DNA of 64,000 nucleotides. It comes from Paenibacillus psychroresistens. GTDB lineage: Bacteria; Bacillota; Bacilli; Paenibacillales; NBRC-103111. Under the pieces are notes generated by a model. The model made no database searches. It saw nothing but the letters and a program-made list of their open reading frames with translations, and had not been told where the DNA came from. Below are positions 55,801-63,357 of this stretch, piece by piece. Position 1 is the first letter of the stretch, and the number at the start of each line of letters is the position of its first letter. Both the position numbers and the translations under genes were made by a program. The stretch spans positions 6,709,501 to 6,773,500 of the forward strand of contig NZ_CP034235.1 in NCBI RefSeq assembly GCF_009728935.1, written 5' to 3'.

Positions 55801-55940
55801 ATGGGACTAAAGCTGCCAGCAGTAAGGCCAGCGGAACTAATTCCTTCAGATGCTTGAACATTAAGAACTGGTAAAAAAAGCGAAACTACCAAAAGTAGAG
55901 CCAAAATCTTCGCGTTAAATGCCTTAAATTTAATTTTCAT
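52830..55940 (-). CDS. SLH surface protein with two thioredoxin-like repeats
   Basis: 1036 residues with a signal peptide (cut near 31). Two homologous units of about 235 residues: YVVLFGGAWSDET (about 93-105) then VKTIYNFDTKLDG, and YAILFGGSWCPNT (about 342-354) then VDKVYFWDTKLDSG. Each later has a matching strand FLFVYNKDNKD (222) or YLFTYNKDNKD (455). This looks like a thioredoxin-like fold with a single Cys (351) in the second copy and none in the first, so dithiol chemistry is unlikely. A Thr/Pro-rich linker (about 650-670), a beta domain and three SLH domains (about 855-1036; TRGQ, TRQD, TRAQ) follow. GGGGAG precedes the ATG. Confidence 0.85.
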   Translation of the reverse strand: MKIKFKAFNAKILALLLVVSLFLPVLNVQASEGISSAGLTAGSFSPIGATYNKSVSHYDYFSDVYPHLGDTNHVFKTVTIEDLDTVLRSEGTYVVLFGGAWSDETQADIGYINQVAKEYGVKTIYNFDTKLDGKDFDIAQTKELSTVTSSTYKGVTTSTYKYFDYAEVYVKFVNTYLTNLNTNTVSDVTYTKRSNKVVTSPGTTTDSTILGSGTAKKITSPFLFVYNKDNKDSNNVSAPIVSYLEKHGPAGLASYNYSNFSSASSVDTYKAQLRAVFGQAQTAGYNTFNSVDNWDFIAPEFNKAKDASVGKDVFVKADDISLVYEHVTYHELTKLLQTKGNYAILFGGSWCPNTSAIIKYVNEYAKKYNVDKVYFWDTKLDSGITVGIPVFDVNGQHNSTFLQVRDTNHPYANLYVDLVKTYLTNINTEYNIASNNVSYVNDGKTVVANKAQVPYLFTYNKDNKDKDGNSAPILGHTELMYNWANIQETANNNGIVGLNKANYVTALKTIFSKLEAKPTGLRGISPTSSTANNGQINGVAFGQEYKLSTVTDYVYVTGDNITNLAPGTYNVRYAAKVGYNGPVTVSTGSGKDRVTKNVAPTTPIYAASESVDVVVPAYSTSTGGNGDPGTGGTPTATPTATPVPTAVPTSGTLAVPSKTDAATGATTASVSTEAVTTLVENAKKDAVAGKSTTVVFKVAATADTKSSELTLPANTFSDLTGSTKADIKIDFGIGTITFDSKAAGSIHPAAGSGDIIIKIAKVELSEESKQVLGDRPVYDFTVTAGGSNVSTFGGGSVSISVPYVLKAGEDQDSVIVYYVTDAGELETIRGKFNAATGTVDFSTTHFSKYIIGYNKVTFADISDSAWYSNAVGFLAAREITSGTGGNKYSPNATVTRGQFIALLLKAYGVKEEAVGSDNYADAGNTYYTNYLAAAKKLGITAGIGNNKFAPDAQITRQDLFTLLYKALDVLGELPQDKTSATVSSFKDASQIAGYAQEAFKILVESGVITGSDSKLNPKGVTTRAQVAQVLYNLFSK

Positions 55941-55989
55941 TGTTTTCTCCCCAAACTTTCTAATTAATTATTATGTGTAAAATTGCATG

Positions 55990-56133
55990 TTAATTGCATC
56001 CGTCTTCTGAGACCTCTTCATCCGAAGAAGCTACTGGAACCGATTCTGCTTCAGGTTATATAGGTCAAGGCTGAAATGCTAATTACACCGATACTTAACG
56101 TTGCAATAAGTTTTGTTGTGATAAGTTTATCAT
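55990..56133 (-). pseudogene. Remnant of a second copy of the low-complexity secreted protein
   Basis: Adding one base after the third codon gives MIKLITTKLIATLSIGVISI then SALTYIT, clearly related to the neighbour's signal segment (MIKLISTKLALSIGAGVIAF, SALTFVA). A second shift leads directly to PEAESVPVASSDEEVSEDGC then Asn and stop, related to the neighbour's C terminus (VSEPAPVASSGEEEICP). The whole repetitive middle is missing. Its ATG overlaps the stop of the intact gene (ATGA). Confidence 0.7.
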
Positions 56134-56990
56134 GGGCAAATTTCTTCTTCACCCGATGAAGCCACTGGTGCTGGTTCTGATACAGCTGCTGCTGGCGCTG
56201 GTGTTGAAACTGGCGCTGGAGCTGGTGTTGCTGCTGCCTGTGTTGGTGCAGCTACACTTGATTGCTGTTGAGTTGCAGGAGCTGAAGACGTGGATTGTTG
56301 CTGAACTGCTGCAGTTGAACCACTTGATGAAGGTTGCTGTTGAACTGAAGCTGTTGTTGCGGCCGTTGTGCTCTGTTGTTGAACTGGAGCTGCTGCGAAT
56401 GAAACCTTTTTAGTTTGAGTTACTTCTTCTGTGACTGTGTTGTTGTTTGCTGCTGGCTGTTCTTCCACTTGTGCAACACTAGCATTTGTTTGTGGTTGAT
56501 TAACAACTGAAGTAGTTGCAATGGCGTTCAGCTGTGGAGCTGCTGATTCTGCTTTTGGTTGGTTTACTTTTAGTGCTGCATTGGTAATTCCTGATGATTG
56601 ATTGGCTTGTTTTGTTGCTTTTGAACCTGTAGAAGCATCAGTCGTAGCCGCTGCCGGTTGATTCTCTTGAACAGCTACAGTCGTTTCTGCTGCTGGTTGG
56701 TTTACTGTTACTGCTGCTACATCAGTAGTTACCGTTTGATTGACTTGGGTTGATTCAGTTATTGCTACTGCTGCTGGTTGGTTTACCTGTGTTGTTGCTG
56801 TTGTAATAACTGCGGGTTGATCTCCTTGTACAGCTTGTTGGGTAGTAGTTGTTGATGCATTCACTGTATTCACTTTAGTAATTGAATCATTTTGTGTATT
56901 TCCATTAATAGCTACAAAAGTCAAAGCTGAAAATGCAATTACTCCTGCTCCAATTGATAATGCAAGTTTTGTTGAAATTAGTTTTATCAT
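56130..56990 (-). CDS. Secreted or membrane-anchored low-complexity protein (Gln/Thr/Ala/Val-rich)
   Basis: 286 residues. A signal peptide or anchor (residues 4-28, KLALSIGAGVIAFSALTFVAI) is followed by low-complexity sequence: repeated VNQPAA/ENQPAA motifs to about 190, then VQQQSTT/VQQQPSS-type Gln-rich repeats and an Ala/Pro tail ending GEEEICP with a lone Cys. No folded domain, LPxTG or SLH motif. The function is unknown; it may be a wall-spanning or spore/biofilm matrix protein. A decayed second copy lies directly downstream. Confidence 0.7.
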   Translation of the reverse strand: MIKLISTKLALSIGAGVIAFSALTFVAINGNTQNDSITKVNTVNASTTTTQQAVQGDQPAVITTATTQVNQPAAVAITESTQVNQTVTTDVAAVTVNQPAAETTVAVQENQPAAATTDASTGSKATKQANQSSGITNAALKVNQPKAESAAPQLNAIATTSVVNQPQTNASVAQVEEQPAANNNTVTEEVTQTKKVSFAAAPVQQQSTTAATTASVQQQPSSSGSTAAVQQQSTSSAPATQQQSSVAAPTQAAATPAPAPVSTPAPAAAVSEPAPVASSGEEEICP

Positions 56991-57160
56991 GGTTATAAAA
57001 CATCCCTTCGCTCCAATGAGCTTATTATTAAAAACCTTATTGTTGCTTACGCTTCTGTTACTAATGACAATGATGATGCAACTTTCAAGTCTTTCGTTTC
57101 ATATAAGCTATTAATTTCCCCTTGTATTTCCTCCCTTTACTGATATAGATATTGGGCAAT

Positions 57161-57227
57161 AAAAAAAGATCCAACGAAGCGTGAAATCACGCTTTAATTG
57201 AATCTCTGGTGGTCCAGTAGATTGATC
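57161..57227 (-). ncRNA. Structured RNA / attenuator candidate upstream of the low-complexity protein gene
   Basis: On the minus strand an outer stem GATCAA / TT(G)GATC encloses the hairpins CTGG-ACCA-CCAG and AAGCGTG-ATTT-CACGCTT, then runs into seven T. It lies 171-237 bases before the start codon at 56990. It does not match a riboswitch I know. The rest of the 56991-57443 gap is AT-rich, with the promoter region of the symporter on the plus strand and no gene. Confidence 0.45.
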
Positions 57228-57443
57228 ATCTTTTATTTCATCCAATAAAATGTAAATTTTGTCATTTGCATTTATTTTATTTTATTCGACATAGATTGCC
57301 TTGTCAATGTTTATTTACTATTTTCCTATTGTTTTTGTCGGAATTAGATTTTCTTAAAATTTAATTGACACTTTTATTCGTTCTCTGTATATTAAATCAG
57401 TAAATTCCCATAAAAAAAATAGGTTTAGGAGGCTTTGAAAGAA

Positions 57444-58811
57444 ATGAATGAAATTAATAACAACCTGCTGTCTGCCATTGAAACAAATTGGTACAGCTTC
57501 ATCGTTTCCGTATTTGTTTTTGCCTTGCTTTACTTCTTGGCACGCAAGCGGGTCAGCTTTGGCACACGAGTAATAATTGGGTTAGGAATTGGGTTGCTGG
57601 TAGGTATTCTCTTCCAGAATCTTGACTCTCTCGATACCAAAGGAATTACCACCTTCGGAAAAATCTATATTAGTCTGATTCAAATGCTAGTTATCCCCCT
57701 AGTATTCGTACTTGTACTTAACAGCATCGCTTCGCTGACAAGCTTAGATTATTTACGTAAAATTGGATTCAAGACCTTTGCTTGGTTCCTCGGAACTACG
57801 GCTATCGCATCCATTATCGGACTTTCAGTTTCTTTATTGTTCAACCCTGGGCATGGAATTCAACAAGTAGTACCTGAAGACTTCAAGGCACGTGTAATCC
57901 CAACATTCTCTGAGGTTATCTTGGCTCTTGTACCATCTAACCCCATTAATGAAGCCGCAACCGGCAAAGTTGTCCCCCTACTAATTTTTGCAATTTTCAT
58001 CGCTGTTGCGATTATAAAAGTTGGCTCTAAGAACGCTGAAGCAGTAAAACCTGTGCTTAATCTTATTCAATCTCTTACATTGGTACTTCATCAGGTAGTC
58101 AAGTTCATCATTAGACTAACTCCCTATGGAGTTTTCGCATTAATAGCTGGTATTACCGCTAGATACGGCTGGGAAACCTTACAGGAATTAGGTAGTGTAA
58201 TTATTACATCGTACATCGCATTGATCTTGCACTTTATACTCGTGTTTGGCGGTCTAGTGTTTTTTGTTGCGAAGGTTAATCCTATTAAGTTCTTTCGTAA
58301 AATATACCCTACGGTTGCAGTTGCTTTCACAACACGAAGCAGTTACGCAACTCTACCAATTAACTTGGAAGTTATCACAAAACGATTACATGTCTCACCA
58401 AGGATAGCTAGCTTTGTAGCTCCACTAGGCGCATCCGTCAACTTTAACGGGTGTGGTGGCGTATGGCCCGCTGTTGTCGCAGTTTTCACGGCACAAGTAT
58501 TCAATATTACTCTGTCATGGACAGATTACATTGTTCTGGTACTCGTTAGTGTTATTTCATCGATTGGTGTAGCCGGTGTACCTGGACCTGCGGTAATTTC
58601 GACGACTGTTGTATTAACTGCACTTGGCTTGCCGCTTGAAGGAATTGCGATTGTTGCAGGGGTAGAAGCGCTAATCGATATGGCTCGTACAGCTGTTAAT
58701 GCAACGGGTACAGCCGTTACTGCTTTACTCGTTGCAAATTCTGAAGGCGAGTTCGATCGTGAAGCCTTCAATAGCAATGAAGATGAAGAACTTTTAACAA
58801 ATGCAATATAA
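57444..58811 (+). CDS. Dicarboxylate/amino-acid:cation symporter (DAACS family, TcyP-like)
   Basis: 455 residues, eight helices plus re-entrant loops. Family signatures: SYATLPINLEVITKRLHVS (Ser-rich hairpin 1 region), GASVNFNGCGGVWPAVVAVF, GVPGPAVISTTVVLTALGLP and DMARTAVNATGTAVTALLV (substrate and cation site). The variant motifs resemble the TcyP/YhcL L-cystine branch more than glutamate carriers, which is an inference. A TTG at 57435 is too close to AGGAGG; ATG 57444 is 11 bases from it. Confidence 0.85.
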   Translation: MNEINNNLLSAIETNWYSFIVSVFVFALLYFLARKRVSFGTRVIIGLGIGLLVGILFQNLDSLDTKGITTFGKIYISLIQMLVIPLVFVLVLNSIASLTSLDYLRKIGFKTFAWFLGTTAIASIIGLSVSLLFNPGHGIQQVVPEDFKARVIPTFSEVILALVPSNPINEAATGKVVPLLIFAIFIAVAIIKVGSKNAEAVKPVLNLIQSLTLVLHQVVKFIIRLTPYGVFALIAGITARYGWETLQELGSVIITSYIALILHFILVFGGLVFFVAKVNPIKFFRKIYPTVAVAFTTRSSYATLPINLEVITKRLHVSPRIASFVAPLGASVNFNGCGGVWPAVVAVFTAQVFNITLSWTDYIVLVLVSVISSIGVAGVPGPAVISTTVVLTALGLPLEGIAIVAGVEALIDMARTAVNATGTAVTALLVANSEGEFDREAFNSNEDEELLTNAI

Positions 58812-58820
58812 TAAATGTAC

Positions 58821-58856
58821 AGAAAAAGCAGTTAGGATATCCTAACTGCTTTTTCT
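58821..58856. terminator. Bidirectional terminator between the symporter and HD-GYP copy 2
   Basis: A perfect 36-bp palindrome: AGAAAAAGCAGTTAGGAT and its complement with no loop break, A-run on one side and T-run on the other, between convergent genes. Confidence 0.93.
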
Positions 58857-58867
58857 AATTCTTATAT

Positions 58868-59884
58868 TTAGGAAAACAAAATATCTCGACTAGATACAAC
58901 TTCTTTAATAAAAAGAGTAGGATGATTGATTAATGAAATTTCGTGATCCTTATTCAGCTCGCGAATAACGGGTCTGGACTCATAATCTTTGTTATTCTCT
59001 ATAACAATACCTGTGATTCCATTCGTTAATAGAACCACAGTCCCGATTGGATAGGGCACGATAGCTCTCATAAAAGCATGAACGATATGAACATCATACG
59101 AGACGCCTGCTTTAGTCATCACATAATCCATGCCTTCATGAGGCAAACGATTGTGATCGATTTCATTCACATAATGATCAAAATCGTTGGCTATTGCGCA
59201 AATTTGCGCCATTTCCTTAACTTCCTTACCTTTGAGGTTATACGGGAACCCATCTGCATTAATCATCTCATGATGCTGCAGGACCAATTCTGCTGACATG
59301 ACAGGAATATCCTGCTGCTTAATTAATAAATCATGACCTGCCTTGGGATGTTCTATGTAAGGATTCTCCAATCCAGGTAAGGCATAACCAATATCATGCA
59401 GCATAGCACCAATTCCTATTGCTTGCATTTGTTGTATAGAGTACCCGCCTATTGCTTTGGCAGTAAGCACAGAAAGCATGGCAACATTAATACTGTGATC
59501 CAGTAAATAGCCAGTTCGCATGCGTATATGATTAATTTGAAGTAAGGAGTTCTGCTCAGCTAATAAATGGCGAACCATTTCATTATTCGTTTCTAGTAAA
59601 GCTTTGCAATTAAAGCCTTTGCTTTCTCTAACTTCTTCAAATGCACTATTCAGCAAGCTTATAGCATGCATGCGAAAGCGCACGCTAAAGCTATCTTCCA
59701 TTTGTACATCCTTAAGCCGCTCATCTTCGATGTAGACCCCATCCACATGCAGCCGTTTAAATCCATCTATCAATTTCCCCGTAACCACCATGCCCTTGCG
59801 TAAAACTAATCTGCCATCGGACGAATATACATTCATCCCAATCCGATCTCCTTCACGCACTTCATCGATTGAAACCATTCTCAT
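58868..59884 (-). CDS. HD-GYP domain protein, copy 2 (putative c-di-GMP phosphodiesterase)
   Basis: 338 residues, a close paralogue of the protein at 51378 along its whole length. Same N-terminal domain (VREGDRIGMNVYSSDGRLVLRKGM) and HD-GYP domain with HDIGYALPG, HPKAGHDLL, HHEMINADGFP and ANDFDHYVNEI. Again GYP reads GFP. GAGGTGATTAT precedes the ATG. It lies 10 bases after the response regulator, so it is the output end of the kinase/regulator operon and probably links that signal to cyclic di-GMP. Confidence 0.87.
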   Translation of the reverse strand: MRMVSIDEVREGDRIGMNVYSSDGRLVLRKGMVVTGKLIDGFKRLHVDGVYIEDERLKDVQMEDSFSVRFRMHAISLLNSAFEEVRESKGFNCKALLETNNEMVRHLLAEQNSLLQINHIRMRTGYLLDHSINVAMLSVLTAKAIGGYSIQQMQAIGIGAMLHDIGYALPGLENPYIEHPKAGHDLLIKQQDIPVMSAELVLQHHEMINADGFPYNLKGKEVKEMAQICAIANDFDHYVNEIDHNRLPHEGMDYVMTKAGVSYDVHIVHAFMRAIVPYPIGTVVLLTNGITGIVIENNKDYESRPVIRELNKDHEISLINHPTLFIKEVVSSRDILFS

Positions 59885-59893
59885 ATAATCACC

Positions 59894-60580
59894 TCATTTA
59901 TGATTGGGATTCTGTGAATCTTCCTTCTTAAAAACTCCGAGGTCACGAAGCTTTCGTGCAGAGTCTTTACTGCTCTGTCCACCTAGCTTCCGCAAGACAT
60001 TACCTACATGAACTTTAACTGTATGAATGGAAATAACAAATTTTTTGGCTATATCTGTTTGTGTAAAGCCTTGGTCAATATGCTCGAGTATATCCATTTC
60101 AGTAGGGGTAATCATATTCTTAATTTCCTTTACCTGATAGAATTTCTCCAAAACCTTCAGCCTTCTAAATTCTGCTCGCATTTGCTCCGCCACTGTAGAG
60201 TTAATCGGGGCTTGCTTTTTGGCTGCAGAGCGAATTGCTTGAGGCAGTTTTTCGAAATCAGACTTAATCTGGTAGTCAATTGCTCCCGCTTGAAAGGCTT
60301 CAAAAATTAATTCTTTCTCTTCCATTGATGTTAGCATAATAACCTGTGCTTGGCACTTTTGGCAAACTTCTGAGGTTAACCATATTCCTTCAGCTTGATT
60401 AGCAAGCATAATGTCCATTAGAACGACATCGAACTCCAGTTTAGCGATTGCCAGTAAAGCTTCTTCGACATTGCTGGCTTGACCTATGATTTGAAGATCC
60501 GGCTGCTTGGTTAGATAGGCTGATAGACCCTTTAACCAATCGGGATCATCCTCCACTATGAGTACTTTAATAGTTTCCAT
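59894..60580 (-). CDS. NarL/LuxR-type response regulator
   Basis: 228 residues. Receiver with EDDPDWL, phospho-Asp in DVVLMDIMLANQAEG, Thr in MLTSME and Lys in QIKSDF; LuxR-type helix-turn-helix ITPTEMDILEHIDQGFTQTDIAKKFVISIHTVKVHVGNVLRKLG. AAGGAGGAGCT precedes the ATG inside the end of the kinase gene (14-base overlap). It pairs with that kinase. Confidence 0.9.
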   Translation of the reverse strand: METIKVLIVEDDPDWLKGLSAYLTKQPDLQIIGQASNVEEALLAIAKLEFDVVLMDIMLANQAEGIWLTSEVCQKCQAQVIMLTSMEEKELIFEAFQAGAIDYQIKSDFEKLPQAIRSAAKKQAPINSTVAEQMRAEFRRLKVLEKFYQVKEIKNMITPTEMDILEHIDQGFTQTDIAKKFVISIHTVKVHVGNVLRKLGGQSSKDSARKLRDLGVFKKEDSQNPNHK

Positions 60581-61913
60581 AGCTCCTCCTTCGTTTGGGA
60601 AAGCTTAAATAAATCGAAGTCCCTTTGCCAACCTCACTATCAATTTCAAGATTGCCTTGGTGCTTTTTCATTACATTATAACAATAGGCTAAGCCTAACC
60701 CGAAATTCATCCGATTCTTTGTTGTAAAAAAGGGCTCCAGCACAAGCTTTAAATGCTGTTTCTCAATCCCGCTTCCGCTGTCTTTCACTTGAATGAATAC
60801 TTGCTTTTTTGTTTCAAATAATCGAATCTTCAATTCGCCGCCTTGAGGCATCGCATCAACTGCATTAGCAAGCAGATTGTTCATCACCTCGGTAATATGA
60901 ACCGGATCGAGCTCTAGAAGCCATTGACTGCGATAGGTCGTTTTCACATGGATATTCTTTAACAAAGGCTGCGATTGCTCAATAATTTGCCCAATTAAAT
61001 CCGTTGGATTACAAGGCTCCATCCGCATTTCTGTTTCTTGTGTTTGCTGATGCACACGTTGGATCATATCTTGAATATGCCTAGTAGCCGAAAGAATGAC
61101 CTTCACATCTGCCGCTAGCTCATTTTGATTGCTTTCTTCTGCATATGTCTTTATTTTATCGCAATATAGCTTCATTTTACCAACATCATTTTTAATAGCA
61201 TGATTTAGCATACTCGTACCCGAGGTAATGGTCCGGAATGTAAACTCCATCTTCCGTTTATGAATAATAAACTGAATGCCCATAAAGCCATAATTAAAGA
61301 TCGCTACAACAAATACGACAGCTGCAAACAGGATAATCCAAGTGTTGTAACGCCACATCTCACTCATACCAAAAAACGGCATAACATAATTTGTAAGGGT
61401 ACTCAAGAGCACGGCTGGCAATACCGCTAAACTAGTAAACCTATGATTCTGACGGAGGGAAGGCAGCTTTTCTTTCTTGCGAAGTACAATATAAGCGCCC
61501 ACCAGCACATAAGGTATTGCCCAAAAGGCAGCTATCGTCTTGGGAACTGGATAATTAGTCGTGAAAATAAACATCGCCATAATAGGCAGCAGCAATATGA
61601 GCAACAAACGGTTCTTCCATCGGTCCGAAACGATTGGATTATAGCTAACAGCGAACATTACAAAGCAATAAGGCAAACCATAATTCTGCATCAGCGATGA
61701 ATAAGCTTTTAAATGGTTAAGTAACGAGAGAACGGCCTCACTTTGCGCATGCAGCTCAGCATAAGGAATGAGAGTATCAGCAGCCACGGCTGATAACGCG
61801 CCGAAGCCTCCGCACCATGCTACGCCGCTTAACCAACGGATAGAGCTTTTTCTGGCATCAGATAACAATAATGTGATAGCAATCAGCCATAAAGCAATTA
61901 AGACGAATAGCAT
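60567..61913 (-). CDS. Sensor histidine kinase with multi-helix membrane domain
   Basis: 448 residues. About seven helices (1-220), then the H box SMLNHAIKNDVGKMKLYCDK (phospho-His in LNHAIKND) and HATPase motifs NNLLANAVDAMPQGG, KDSGSGIEKQHLKLVLEPFFTTK and NFGLGLAYCYNVMKKHQGN. No extracellular domain, so sensing is probably within the membrane. First of three coupled genes with the regulator and HD-GYP copy 2. Confidence 0.88.
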   Translation of the reverse strand: MLFVLIALWLIAITLLLSDARKSSIRWLSGVAWCGGFGALSAVAADTLIPYAELHAQSEAVLSLLNHLKAYSSLMQNYGLPYCFVMFAVSYNPIVSDRWKNRLLLILLLPIMAMFIFTTNYPVPKTIAAFWAIPYVLVGAYIVLRKKEKLPSLRQNHRFTSLAVLPAVLLSTLTNYVMPFFGMSEMWRYNTWIILFAAVVFVVAIFNYGFMGIQFIIHKRKMEFTFRTITSGTSMLNHAIKNDVGKMKLYCDKIKTYAEESNQNELAADVKVILSATRHIQDMIQRVHQQTQETEMRMEPCNPTDLIGQIIEQSQPLLKNIHVKTTYRSQWLLELDPVHITEVMNNLLANAVDAMPQGGELKIRLFETKKQVFIQVKDSGSGIEKQHLKLVLEPFFTTKNRMNFGLGLAYCYNVMKKHQGNLEIDSEVGKGTSIYLSFPKRRRSYGNY

Positions 61914-61932
61914 GCCTCTTCCCCTTTCTCCT

Positions 61933-62373
61933 TTATGGTAAGTTACGCTTCATCTCTAAATTACGTGCTCGCTCATAGGCTTCTTTTAATAGTAATACGG
62001 CTTGCTGTTGATCTTCTATGGAGCCTATGTAGAAGCTTACCCAACCAGACTGAGGCATAACATGGTGATTCTCAGCTAGTCCCTTACTTAGATAAGCAGC
62101 TTTTACGGCTTTCGAAGTAAGAATATCCAGTAATCCATTGCTGTGCAGGTGACCTAATTCCTTAGTACAATAATTGAACTGAGTGCCTCCATATTTATGC
62201 AAAGAAAGCTCGATGCCAGGTATTTGCAGGATTTCAGCTTCAATTTGATCGTTCCAATCATTCAACTGAGGACGAAACAACCCATTCCACATTTTAAATA
62301 ACAGATCAAAAACCTGAGGAAGCAAAGGAACATATTTAAGAAAAGCCAACCGCCTTACAACAAACTTAAACAT
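61933..62373 (-). CDS. DUF5519 (luciferase-like domain) protein
   Basis: 146 residues: WNDQIEAEILQIPGIELSLHKYGGTQFNYCTKELGHLHSNGLLDILTSKAVKAAYLSKGLAENHHVMPQSGWVSFYIGSIEDQQQAVLLLKEAYERA, the DUF5519 pattern. It is not a known light-producing enzyme, and the biochemical role is unknown. Its start overlaps the upstream stop by one base, so it is translated with the membrane-SRPBCC gene. Confidence 0.75.
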   Translation of the reverse strand: MFKFVVRRLAFLKYVPLLPQVFDLLFKMWNGLFRPQLNDWNDQIEAEILQIPGIELSLHKYGGTQFNYCTKELGHLHSNGLLDILTSKAVKAAYLSKGLAENHHVMPQSGWVSFYIGSIEDQQQAVLLLKEAYERARNLEMKRNLP

Positions 62374-63296
62374 TAGGAAGCGGCCGCTTCACTCAATTTT
62401 TTAATATGCTCCATAGCTCTTAAATGTACATTCCGCGTAATGCTTTTGGCCCAAATATTATAATACCATGCTGGATACACATACAGCTCATAACGGCTGT
62501 TGCCTGTTAGAGTTGTAGTCCCATCCCCATTATCGTGCAACAGAAATTGTCCTTCTTGAATTTGAATATGTCCCATAATTTCTGGGTCCTCTGGTTGTTT
62601 AACGATCGTAAAAGTCAAATTAACATTCGGCTCAAACACAGTAATCTTCTCATCAAATACCATTCCATTAGAGAATATACATTTGCGATTAGCCCCAAGA
62701 GCATAGGCATCTACTGTGGATTCCATCGGCTGTGGCATACCTATTGAGAATAACCAATATTTCGACTTCGCTTCAATCGGTTTAAACGCAACGACATGCT
62801 CCCAAATTTGCTGAGGTGAAGCTTTTATTAGCATCGTATCTGTCACCATGTGCTGATTGTTGTGCTGAGTCAGTGGATCCACTAGGATCACAAGAAATAA
62901 TATGGATACAATCCCAATATTCAATGTCCTCTTGCCCTTCTCAAACATAACCTTGCCTATCCAGACTCCTAGCATCATAAAGGCAATAAGCAATGGAGAT
63001 ACGATGATTAAACAGATGATACCCTCACCCATAAATTTAGCACTTACGAATAAAACAAATATAAAATTATAGGTGGTATAAATTAATCTGCCGCTGGTTC
63101 TCAATCCTAAATCCTTCCAGAAATAAGCGCAGATGATCCCCATTAATATTGGTAAAAATATAAAATCAGCGGTAGTGATAATTCCCGCCGTACCCTCTTG
63201 TTTCAAGACTAATTCTCGAGTCAATACTATCATTAAGTACGCGAATAAGTTAGAGGCTAGAAACCCATACCACAAATATAATTTAGGATTTTGCAT
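62373..63296 (-). CDS. Membrane protein with C-terminal SRPBCC domain
   Basis: 307 residues. Five helices (about 8-145) followed by an SRPBCC/polyketide-cyclase-like fold (150-300: MLIKASPQQIWEHVVAFKPIE...LHDNGDGTTTLTGNSRYELYVYPAWYYNIWAKSITRNVHLRAMEHIKKL). The domain sits after the last helix and may bind a hydrophobic ligand at the membrane. I do not recognise a characterised homologue. CAGGAGTG precedes the ATG. It may begin one transcript running through to HD-GYP copy 2. Confidence 0.7.
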   Translation of the reverse strand: MQNPKLYLWYGFLASNLFAYLMIVLTRELVLKQEGTAGIITTADFIFLPILMGIICAYFWKDLGLRTSGRLIYTTYNFIFVLFVSAKFMGEGIICLIIVSPLLIAFMMLGVWIGKVMFEKGKRTLNIGIVSILFLVILVDPLTQHNNQHMVTDTMLIKASPQQIWEHVVAFKPIEAKSKYWLFSIGMPQPMESTVDAYALGANRKCIFSNGMVFDEKITVFEPNVNLTFTIVKQPEDPEIMGHIQIQEGQFLLHDNGDGTTTLTGNSRYELYVYPAWYYNIWAKSITRNVHLRAMEHIKKLSEAAAS

Positions 63297-63357
63297 CCGC
63301 TCACTCCTGCTTTACGTATAATAGTTAAATGAATGAAATGAAAGGGCGTGCGGATTC

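Noticed and set aside
57161-57227. Cyclic di-GMP or purine riboswitch
   Set aside because: Stems are present, but the conserved core bases of those classes are not.
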